From NCBI RefSeq assembly GCF_022605725.1, contig NC_065556.1, positions 434,001 to 498,000 on the forward strand: a stretch of DNA of 64,000 nt, in the 5' to 3' direction. Within the stretch, counting starts at the first letter, position 1. The number at the start of each line of letters is the position of its first letter. Under the pieces are notes generated by a model. It was given only the letters and a program-made list of their open reading frames with translations. It did no database searches and was not told the origin of the DNA. Shown piece after piece: positions 55,426 to 64,000 of this stretch. Source of the stretch: Anthonomus grandis grandis (lineage: Eukaryota > Arthropoda > Insecta > Coleoptera > Curculionidae). The translations under genes were made by a program, and so were the position numbers.

Positions 55426-57860
55426 CAGGGTGTCCCAGCGAAAACGAAACAGCTATTTTCGGAAAAAAAAAAATTTTTTTTCAAAAATCTCGGACACCTC
55501 GATTTTATTTTTGAGGGGGACAACTTTTCCTTACCAAGGCACCCTCATACCAGCAACCCCCTTTGAGGGGGTGGAATCACCCCTAAAATCCTAAACGGAA
55601 AGAGGGGTCGTATGATACCTTATTTTAAAGGTCTTTTAATTCTAAATATAACTGCCAAATTTGAAGTGGCTAAAATTATTTCTCTGGATAAAACAGCTTG
55701 TCAAAATTGCGGAAACAGCGAAAATGAAAAAGGTATTATGGACTCTTTTTTGGATAATATTTTTAAAAAAACAAGGAAATCCTATTTTCGAAGGGGTCAC
55801 TTATTAATTAAGCGGCCACCTAATACCTGGAATCCTTTACGAGGGGTTGAAAGCACCCCTTAAATCTTAAACAGAAAGAGGGATCGTGTTATACCTTATG
55901 TTGAAAGCGTTTTCACTTTAAATTTAAATGGTGACTTCTGAGTGACTGATGGATTTCTTCTGGATATGAAAGCCAAATAAAATTTTGGAAAAAATGCTTT
56001 AAATAAACCTTTATGCCTGAAACCCTTTCTTACAATTTTTTTTATTGGATCATTAAAACATGATTAAAAATTTATTAGTATTGTTAATATTATTGTTATT
56101 ACACCTTATCAGCATATCATAAATAAAAACAAAATACCAAATAAAATGCAAACACAAGTATCTGAAGAATTTATTTAGCTTGCTAAATATCATTGGTACT
56201 CTTTTAATAGTTTTAACTCTTTAAATAGTTTTAAATTATTACCCAGTCTTTTACGTGTTGAAACACTGTTAGCAATGGTTTATTCTACTGCAGAGAGGAT
56301 TGAGATGATGAGAGTTTTTCTTCCGGCATAACAATTGTGCCAATAGAACGGTACAAGAATTTAATGACCTTCATCCAGAAAAACGAGTTAACAGAAAATA
56401 CGTTCTAGAAATAGTTGCTAAATTTAGGGAATCTGGCAGTGTCTTAAATAAAAAGCGTGAGCATAATAAATTCCATGCTTACAAAATTCATCTGGTGCAA
56501 GAACTGAATGAGGACCATTTTGACAGACGAGTGCAATTTTGTGAATCGCTTAGTGATATGATAACTGTTAATCCGCGTCTTATTTACAACATTTGCTTTT
56601 CAGATGAATGTACTTTTTTTCTTAATGGCAACGTAAATCGTCATAACTGCCGCTACTGGTCAAATGCAAATCCGGGCCAGTTTCGTGAAGTTCATACCCA
56701 GTTCCCTGAGAAGTTAAATGTTTGGGCGGGAATCTTGGGCGGCTCCATTGTTGGTCCGTTTTTTCTGCCCGGAAATTTGAATGGAGAAATGTACCGAGAT
56801 CTCTTGGAAAATGCCGTATATCCAGGAATAGTAGAAATAATGGAAGGCGGAAATCATTCTGATGATGATCAAGTCGTTTTCCAACAAGACGGAGCGCCTC
56901 CACATTATGCTGCTGGTGTGAGGCAATATCTTGATGAGATATTTCCTGATCATTGGATTGGAAGGAGAGGACCTTTTATGGAATGGCCAGCTAGGTCACC
57001 CGATTTAACCCTATTAGATTTTTTTTATGGGGGCGTTTAAAATCAAAAGTTTACGCTACCCAACCAGACACCCTAGAAGACTTACGCCAGAGAATTATAA
57101 ATGAGTGTCAGATGATAACACCTGAAGTTCTACAAAACGTCAGGCATCGATTTGAGCAAAACCTGTATTCCTGCATGGAAGTAGGCGGGGCACAATTTGA
57201 ACATTTAATAAATTGACGTAATTTAAATAAACTTGTTTTATTTAAAAGACACAAAAGGAAAAGGGTAGGTATTTCTTATCTCTCCACTTTTACTGGCAGT
57301 AAAGATTGTATTTCTTGCTATTTTTATATCCACAAGATATCCATCAGTCACTCAGAAGTCACCATTTAAATTCAGAGTAAAAAGGCCTTCAAAATAAGGA
57401 ATGACACGACCCCTTTTTCTATTTAAGATTTAAGGGGTGCTTTCAACCCCTCGTAAAGGGTTCCAGGTATTAGGGTGGCCTCTTAATTAATAAGTGACCC
57501 CTTTGAAATTAGGACTTCCTTATTCTTTTAAAAATATTATCCAAAACAGAGTTCAAAATACCTTTTTCATTTTCGCTGTTTCTACAATTTTGACAAGCTG
57601 TCATATCCGGATAAAAAATTTTAGCCACTTCAAATTTGGCAGTTATATTCAGAATTAAAAGACCTTTAAAATAAAGTATCACACGACCCCTCTTTCTATT
57701 TAAGATTTTAGGGGTGATCCCACCCCCTCGAAAAGGGTTACTGGTATGAGGGTGCCTTGGTAAGGAAAAGTTGTCCCCCTCGAAAATAACGAGATTTTTG
57801 TAAAAAAAATTTTTTTTCATACCAAAAATACCTCTGTTTCGTTTTCGCTGGGACACCCTG
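55426..57860 (+). mobile_element. DD41D-type Tc1/mariner relative, element 3, with about 520-bp inverted repeats
   Basis: CAGGGTGTCCCAGCGAAAAC at 55426 is mirrored at 57860; TA flanks both ends (55424-55425, 57861-57862). The inverted repeats extend to about 55950 and 57340 and share several GGGGTGA-type blocks. It is inserted inside the right inverted repeat of the PIN/CXC element. The transposase is on plus. Confidence 0.88.
56283..57216 (+). pseudogene. DD41D-type transposase of element 3
   Basis: The N-terminal part is frameshifted (STAERIEMMRVF, HPEKRVNRKYVLEIVAKFRE, SGSVLNKK), then a deletion removes most of the second helix-turn-helix, then YKIHLVQELNEDHFDRRVQF. Catalytic domain: CFSDECTFFLNGNVNRHN, KLNVWAGILGGSIVGPFF, VFQQDGAPPHYAAGV and HWIGRRGPFMEWPARSPDLT with the third Asp in LLDFF; 42 residues separate the last two Asp, one more than in element 2. 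A one-base shift after 57030 leads into the C-terminus LRQRIINEC, FEHLIN. All three Asp are present. Confidence 0.85.
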
Positions 57861-58047
57861 TATGTAAGACTACCAAATGCCTGTACTATAGGCATTCGTA
57901 AAAAACCGTGACAGCCCTGTTGATTTTTTTAGTACTGTGGTTACAAAATTTTTGATTTTCTCTATGATTTTTTTAAATATTTTTTGAATCCCTGAGCACC
58001 TGGTCTATTGCCCGTTTTTGGCTCATCGTTAGTTTTGCGGACACCCG

Positions 58048-59194
58048 TATTCTAGAGGTGTGTGGCATCCAGTCATGTGTGATGTGGAAGTGCATTAGAT
58101 TTCGTAGTGCCCTCACAGTAAGGATCTCGTAATGTTAAAAGTATCAAAGCTGAACTGACTGAAGGTTCCTTGCTTTTGCTGGTTATAAGTGTTTTTTTCA
58201 GGAATCTTCTTCTTCTTTCTTTGCTGTATGTGGACCAAGCATGTTCTACTATTCCTAATCTGGAAACCTTTCCCTGAAATCTTAATAAATATGTACATTA
58301 AGGGAACATCAGGAGCCAGAAAATTTAACATCAACTGTCTTCACTTCGAAGTTAACCATACGAAGTATAGTGTCGAAGACCAAAAAACCATAATGCCTTC
58401 TGGATCCCAAAAACTGCGCATTGGTCTTAGTCCAATGATTTTGTGAAGCAAAGATTTTGTGCAAGGGGCAATATTACAAGAAAACAAGGTTCCTAGAAGC
58501 AACTTATAATACGTAAAACCAAAGAATCTTCAGGCAGACTAGAAGAACATCTGGAAACCACTACGTTTAGGACACATCAAGATTTAATGCACACATGATG
58601 GGATGTCACACACCTCTTGTGCATAAGAGGTGCGTGACGTCGTTAGTTTATAATTTATAGTTAGAGGTACGTCCCAACCAAAACGCTGTTGCTAAATTTG
58701 TCTATCACTTTGAGAAAAATATTAACCTAAGAGCTCGTATCTAATAATAGGGCGCGAAATTTTTGAAATTGCTCTAGAACATGCTAAATGTCAATAACAA
58801 CCGTGGCAGTAATTCTTGCAAAGACCTTAAAACGAGACATTTACGTTTTCCTTAAATGTGAAATTTTCTTATGCAGATGTATTAGCATTGTTTACACAAT
58901 TTTCTTGTGGCAATGCATTATTTAAGTACAAAGCGTATGATGGCGTTTTTCACATATTCCATATATTGAATTTGACAATTTAATGTGCGGTGAAAGTTAT
59001 TTAGACATGGTCTTGGGGAGTTTTACAAATAAAATTTGGGCAATTATATAAAGCGTGAATCAATATTGCACCCCAGAGTTTTTCCAAATCATTAAAGAAC
59101 TTTTTATATGTAGAGGAATTTCACCATGATTTTCATCCGAAGTTTCAAAAAAAGTTACTATATCTACTAGTATCAACTTTTTTTTAAACATTAA
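58048..59194. other. Unassigned sequence
   Basis: No coding signal, inverted repeat or known element was recognised. Composition is slightly less AT-rich at 58050-58680. Confidence 0.4.
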
Positions 59195-59336
59195 GATCAA
59201 TATAAAGTGCCATGCCTACAAGGGCTTCCATGTTTTTATCAAATATATCAGGCAAACTTTTAGGAGAGTAAGGATTATCAGAATTTACATTAGGAGCATT
59301 TCCGATACTATTCCAATATGCTTGCCCCAAAAGTCT
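59195..59336 (-). CDS. Short unassigned coding-like stretch
   Basis: A minus-strand open stretch of about 46 codons reads GQAYWNSIGNAPNVNSDNP, then YSPKSLPDIFDKNMEALVGM and ALYIDL. Its composition is protein-like compared with the surrounding AT-rich DNA. A CAG precedes it and a GT follows (AAT|GTTTAA), so it could be an exon or a decayed coding fragment. No family is recognised. Confidence 0.25.
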
Positions 59337-60146
59337 GATGATTTATTTTTTGTTTTACCAAATTATCATATGTGATAGTATAATTAGAAGCAGACGTTAA
59401 AATATAAACATTTAACCAAATTTAAGAGTCTTTTCCAGATTAAAAATTAAAGATGAACATTTTTTAATAGGTGGGGCATTTTTTTTTAGGCATTTTCAGT
59501 TTAGTAGGCATTTTTTAATGATGAATTTGTATAAAAAAGTTTTGAAAATTGTGAAAAAATGCTTAAGCGTTAAATTTGCCTTAAGTTTAATTAGCTAAAT
59601 TTTTGGTAAATATATATTTTTTTCACTAGATTAGGATTTGTAAGACCTATACGAGGATTGCATAATTTTGTATCGATGACGAGGACATTTTTTTTATCGA
59701 TATTTCAATAATAACGTAATCTACACTATGGATTAATTAAACTCGTCAATTTGGTTCGTGGTCAATCAAACTTCATCATTATCATCATGAAATCCCAAAT
59801 TAATAAGTGCAGAATGATGTTTTTTAAATTCAATTTTTATGGGCTTAATTGCAAGCAACTCCTTAATTTCTGACTCCTTTATATCTCGAACTTTGCATTT
59901 TTTAATTTTGTTTGCAATAGAAATCGCTATTTTAGAATTTAAATTTATTATTAAAGAAATATTGTTGACTGTAAACGTAGTGAAATATGCAATTTATAGT
60001 TATAAAAATATTAATTTTAACTTTATTTACATAATGGTAATGAAATAATGGTTACTGTTGAAGTATTTCCTAAATTCTTAGCTGATTATAAGCAAACATA
60101 ACGGGTAATTTTGTGCAAAGAATTTCTATTATTAATTTCAGTTGAT
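59337..60146. other. Unassigned AT-rich sequence
   Basis: Nothing recognised. Confidence 0.4.
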
Positions 60147-60150
60147 AATA

Positions 60151-60192
<42 letters not shown>
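60147..60192. repeat. (AAT)n microsatellite, probable LINE tail
   Basis: About 14 AAT units. On minus it follows AATAAA-containing sequence downstream of the LINE at 60599-62640, so it reads as a (TTA)n 3' tail, like the one ending the LINE fragment at 11365. Confidence 0.8.
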
Positions 60193-60196
<4 letters not shown>

Positions 60197-60598
60197 TATT
60201 TTTTTATTTGCAAACTCTTCATAACTACATAAAAAAAATGCAAAATGCAAATAAAAGACCAACAAATTCAGAATTCTGCCAAGGCAGATACTGGTCTTTA
60301 ACATTGTGGCCAAAACTTAAAAAGCTAACTAACAAAAAATGTAGAAACGCTTGTAACAGACTAAGTTTAATTATACACACCTACCCAAAAAAGTTAGAAC
60401 ATTAACATAGTACTTCTCACAAAAAAAAAAAAACACGCACATTAGTTACCCACACTAAACACAGATTTTAAGTTTTCACCTACATCCAAACTAACAATAT
60501 TGACCCTTCAATATTTTACGCAGATAGCTGCTGACTCATCAGACGCACCATCATTCCTCTGCGAAAAGTCTGAACAGACACCAAACCCAACTCAAAAT

Positions 60599-62520
60599 TT
60601 ATGCCCAAAAGAAAAAGGACCTTTTAAATAATTGAGTCTTATGTCTTGGAATATGAATTGTGTTTCTTCTTAAGCCCAAATGGTGAACATCATTTCTAAA
60701 AGTAATCTTAAAGTATACGTAAGGTGGACTACGGTATTTAAGAATTTTATAAAAAAAAGTAAGTGAATGAGCAACCCTACGATTTTGCATATTTAACCAC
60801 CCCAGCTCGGAAAGTCTATGGGAAACGCAATTACGTCTACGTATGCCAAAAATTAGGCGAATACATGAGTTCTGAAGCTTTTGCAATCGGCACCTGTCAT
60901 TATAGTCTAGGCACTGACCGTAAACAACATCGCAATAGTTGCATTGTGACAGCACTAAAGAGTCACACAACATTTTTTTAATATCTTCACTTAGATAATG
61001 CCTATGCAAGTAAATTAATTTTAAAGCAAAATACCCTTTTTTTAGACCATTAGAAATGTGTTGATGAAATCGCAAATCACTATCTTTTATTAAGCCCAAA
61101 CTTTTGCAATCTACAACAGGAATATTAGCATCACCCATCTTAATATTAATAGTGTTGCTGTTTAAAATATGGTTAATTTTTTGCTTATTACCAATAAACA
61201 TTACAGACGACTTAGAAGGATTTAATTTTAGAAAATGTTTTGAAGAAATATCGCATATGACTTGTAAGTTTTGATTAATTTTTGCTTCCGCATTTTTAGC
61301 ATCTTCTGGCAGAAAAGAGTAATACAACTGAACATCGTCAGCATAAAAATGGTAAAAGCAGTTTTTTAAATAAAAATAAAATCTAAAAGTATAAATAATA
61401 AAAAATAAGGGTCCTAAAATACCAACCAGAGGCACGCCATTATCAACTTCCAAAGGTTCAGATACATTTTCCTCTATCTTGACTCGCTGCACCTTACCGC
61501 TTAAATAAGAATTAATGAAATGAATAGCTTTATCAGAAAAACCTATATAGTGAAATATATACTTTAAAATTTCGTGATTAACAAAATCAAAGGCTTTCGT
61601 ATAGTCCAATAGAACAAGGGCAGAAATCATACCATCATCCCTAGATCTTATGATGTCATCAATAACATCCGCCATTACTGAAGCACAACTGAAATTCTTT
61701 CTAAACCCAGACTGTTTAGGGGGCAAAATATCATTACCATGTAAAAAAATTCGAATTTGAGTGTCTAAGATTCTTTCAAGAATTTTTGAAAATGTAGGCA
61801 GAATACTAATGGATCTAAACTGATTAAAATCTGTTGGATTATTTACCTTTGGCAATGGCATCACAAAGGTCTCCTTCCAACATTTGGGAAAATAGCTGCT
61901 TTCAATGCATTTATTAATTATATGCAATATAAAAGGTATCATAAAAGGGCAGCATATATGAATTAATGTTATTTTAAGATTGCCGATACCAAATGCTTTG
62001 GATTCAATGCTAAATAGAAGATAACTTACTGTGCGAAATACAAATAAATTTGAAACGCGCAAGGGATTATTTTTATAAAAATTAATTATTTCTTGACTAT
62101 TATCGCTGCTAGGTACCTTACTGCTGTCAACAAAATAATTATTGAAATTATCGGGACTCTTAAAAGCTCCAGGAATCTGTTTTTGCTTACAAGGTAATAT
62201 TTTTCTTAATTTACTCCATTTTTTCCCATCTGTACAGTTCTTAAAATTATTTCTATAAAAAGCTTTTTTTTCTGCTCTAACGGCTGTCGTGGTATAATAG
62301 TTCCTAAGTTACTTGTAATACTCCCACTTTGCAGGCAATTTACTTGTTTTGAAATCTTTTAGCGCTTTATCTCTTAGTTTCTAAAGAAGTTTTATATTGT
62401 CTGTCAACCAAGGAGAGTTTCTCTTTTTTCGCACTGTAAATGTTTTAACGAGAGCATGGGTATCAAACAATTTTATTAGGTTGGTATTTAAAAATTTGTC
62501 GTCAATAGATTGATAATCAT
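60599..62520 (-). pseudogene. LINE reverse transcriptase, mostly open
   Basis: An uninterrupted 487-codon segment (60599-62062) has FRSISILPTFSKILERIL, LLDYTKAFDFVNHEIL, a damaged NGVPLVGILGPLFF (normally VPQGSxLGP), YADDVQLYYS (catalytic YADD), LKLNPSKSSVMFIG and C-terminal LNMQNRRVAHSLTFFYKIL. Upstream, in other frames, lie the linker segments AEKKAFYRNNFKNC and WSKLRKIL. A frameshift joins them near 62062, and the C-terminal end is shifted near 60600. Confidence 0.82.
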
Positions 62521-62640
62521 TGATGAAATGGAATGGCCTCTAGATCGGCCTGGAAGTTATCTAAGTTTATATTTTTTAGGGGTCTATAGGTCACGACTTT
62601 AGGAAGCACTTCCGGCACCATACCACTAAATTCAAATTTA

Positions 62641-63731
62641 TGAAAAAAAAACTATATGTAACAAAGATTATATAAAAAAAAGAGTTAAAAGAAAAAAAAA
62701 AGGTAAGTAAGAAAGTTAGGAAGTTAGTTTGTCGCAAAGTTATCCAAGAAAAAGAGTTTTACATAATATTTGGGAATGCGAGCTATATTCTGCAATGGCA
62801 CTTATAATTACTTAAATAAATTTTATTTACATATGCAAAGTTAGGTACACATGTTTTTAAGAATTATCTTTAATTTTTTTTTATAAATGCAAATTTTAAC
62901 TACATTCAACATAATATTATTATGAAAATGTAAATACGTAAATTATCCTTCTAGTTTTTGAACTATTTTAGTCGTATTTTCTAGTTAAAAGTTGATTAAG
63001 AACCCCCTTTTATTCAACTTTTAACTACTACTATTTAGAGTTCTACTTACATTTAGATTAATATTTGTGTCTACAGTGTCTAGTTTTAAAGTAGTTTATC
63101 TTGTTTGCTCCACTTTGTCCCCAATTTAAGTTATTTACGTTATATTATTGTAAATTCTTGTATTTTACATTTTCTCTCATTTGTATACTCGCTTGCTTTA
63201 ACTGTCAGTATTTTATTCTCTTAAAATTATTGGTCTCTTTCGGCAAAAACAATGAAGAAAGTTCTAAAAAGTCGAATGCTTCTAGCAATGAGAACACAAA
63301 GTGTTTAGAAATCTTTATTTTATTTTATTTAATTTTTTCTTGGTAAATGATTGGAGACTATTGAATGAGTAGAACATTGAAAATAAATGCATTTCAACCT
63401 TATAGTAAATATTAATTTCAGCACATATCTAAATGATATCCTAATGATATCTAAGTGACAACTTTGGCAAGCCCAATTTGAGCGGGGAAACAGAACGAGA
63501 GCGGATTCCGGTGTGAGAAGTGACGGTACCGTCGGGGTTGTTTCTTGCGTTGAGATTCCGGAACCACTAATTTCTGGATTCAACCCAAATACTTGATTAA
63601 TCGTGTATGGGTGATGAATTGAGTAATAGCCATTCCAGTACCCAAGTCTAACTTAGAAGCCTTATCAGGTAAGAGACTTGTGCGGATCGCGTCGCGCCGA
63701 TTAAATCCAATTTTTCTTACTTTATATTCAC
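62641..63731. other. AT-rich sequence with one hairpin; right part may be an element's 3' end
   Basis: TAGTTAAAAGTTGA (62982-62995) and TCAACTTTTAACTA (63014-63027) form a perfect 14-bp stem with an 18-base loop. The GC-richer block 63440-63720, following the ORF below on minus, could be 3' untranslated or LTR-like sequence of the same element. No firm identity. Confidence 0.35.
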
Positions 63732-64000
63732 TCATTCAATTTCATTATCTATTTCCTGCATTTCACAAGGAGTAATAGAACCTTCCCAGAGTTCTTGGAT
63801 ATCTCCAGTTGTGTTAGTGAAGAATTGAACCAATTCAAGATTTGACGACACCCTGGATACGCTATCAGGTTCACAATAGTTCTTAACAGTCAAGTTGAAG
63901 AGTGGATACTGGCAGGTAAAGATGCACCCAGAAGATAAGGAAAAGACCACATTCTCGACAGGACTTTGGCAGTTTAGAGTCAGGTCAGCTTGGACTCTGC
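63732..64000 (-). CDS. Unidentified Cys-rich ORF, open at the window edge
   Basis: The minus frame is open from the right edge to a TGA at 63732-63734, at least 88 codons. Cysteines appear in NCQSP, GCIFTCQYP, NYCEP and PCEM, with N-glycosylation sequons (NLT, NTT), which suggests an extracellular or luminal protein. No transmembrane stretch appears after the last Cys. It could be the C-terminal end of a secreted host protein or of an envelope-like protein of a retroelement whose 3' end lies at 63340-63720. I do not recognise it. Confidence 0.4.
   Translation of the reverse strand, partial: RVQADLTLNCQSPVENVVFSLSSGCIFTCQYPLFNLTVKNYCEPDSVSRVSSNLELVQFFTNTTGDIQELWEGSITPCEMQEIDNEIE

Larger units (their letters stand above)
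53297..58047 (+). mobile_element. Long-TIR element carrying a PIN-like/CXC gene
   Basis: Left end CAGGGTGTCCCAAAAATCAA at 53297; the right end reversed reads GGGTGTCCGCAAAACTAACG at 58047. The inverted repeats share GAGCCAAAAACGG and ATAGACCAGGTGCTCAGGG, then the AGTACAG.CATTTGGT segment, and then about 290 bp around GAAGTTTTCCGG to GTACGAGAGC. The left repeat is 53297-53735. The right repeat is 55135-55425 plus 57861-58047, split by DD41D element 3. Flanks are TAT on each side. The only gene inside is the PIN/CXC gene; no DDE transposase belongs to it. Confidence 0.72.
60147..62640 (-). mobile_element. LINE (Jockey/CR1 group), 5'-truncated
   Basis: On minus it starts in the linker between endonuclease and RT (VVTYRPLKNINLDNFQADLE near 62580; HALVKTFTVRKKRNSPWLTD near 62430), contains RT, and ends with a 400-bp 3' UTR and a (TTA)n tail. 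The family differs from copies A and B. Confidence 0.8.

Noticed and set aside
55612..55863. 83-codon plus ORF and its relative at 57509-57895 on minus
   Set aside because: Both are translations of the inverted repeats of DD41D element 3; similarity between them reflects repeat arms, not a conserved protein.
58113..58446. Overlapping ORFs on both strands
   Set aside because: Low-complexity Phe/Lys runs, no family, no start context.
62982..63027. 14-bp hairpin considered as a microRNA or terminator
   Set aside because: Stem too short for a microRNA precursor, and rho-independent terminators are not expected in this genome.

Overview
The window looks like AT-rich arthropod, most likely insect, chromosomal DNA. 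The evidence is the repeat content: an errantivirus-type endogenous retrovirus with env, a Penelope-like element, an R4/Dong LINE, CR1/Jockey-group LINEs, Tc1/mariner relatives of the DD34E and DD41D types, a P element, a hAT and a MULE-like element. It also contains two exons of a host gene with canonical splice sites. Species and order cannot be told from the sequence alone. No tRNA, rRNA, CRISPR array or bacterial feature was seen.

Host gene. A short-chain dehydrogenase/reductase gene of the retinol-dehydrogenase type runs on the minus strand. Exon 1 (42126-42255) encodes the start Met, an N-terminal membrane anchor and the first half of the TGxxxGxG nucleotide-binding motif. Exon 2 (16338-16661) supplies the second half and the NNAG motif. 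Donor, acceptor and phase match, so intron 1 is about 25.5 kb and is packed with transposons. Later exons, with the catalytic YxxxK, were not found between 1 and 16337 and probably lie beyond the left edge.

Layout, left to right: a THAP/P-type transposase fragment (1-408, minus); an errantivirus with broken gag-pol but an open 545-codon env (413-7218); a Penelope-like element folded head to head (7217-8650); DD41D-type element 1 (8775-10124); a LINE fragment (10378-11365); a nearly full-length R4/Dong LINE inside an (ATT)n tract (11366-15297); a LINE 3' fragment (15500-16140); SDR exon 2; a LINE (17016-26500) split by a young Gypsy/mdg1-like LTR retrotransposon (18118-24601); a Tc1 DD34E element (26501-28439); a P element (29256-32546); LINE copy A with a nearly intact ORF2 (33262-36840); an errantivirus remnant (37400-38220); DD41D element 2 (39011-41656) with about 608-bp inverted repeats and an inserted ribozyme-bearing palindrome; and SDR exon 1.

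Upstream of exon 1: a triple nest at 42994-48307 (a 1-kb inverted-repeat element containing a MULE-like element containing a hAT); LINE copy B (48340-52336); a long-TIR element carrying a PIN-like plus CXC-domain gene (53297-58047), itself split by DD41D element 3 (55426-57860); sparse sequence; a LINE on minus (60147-62640); and an unidentified Cys-rich ORF running off the right edge.

Best candidates for something undescribed: the PIN/CXC gene mobilised between about 430-bp inverted repeats; the self-complementary insertion with a hammerhead-like core and a 14-bp target duplication at 40099-40321; and the small acylated membrane ORF upstream of gag in the Gypsy element. Nearly every coding region except the SDR exons, the env ORF and the LINE A ORF2 carries visible lesions.
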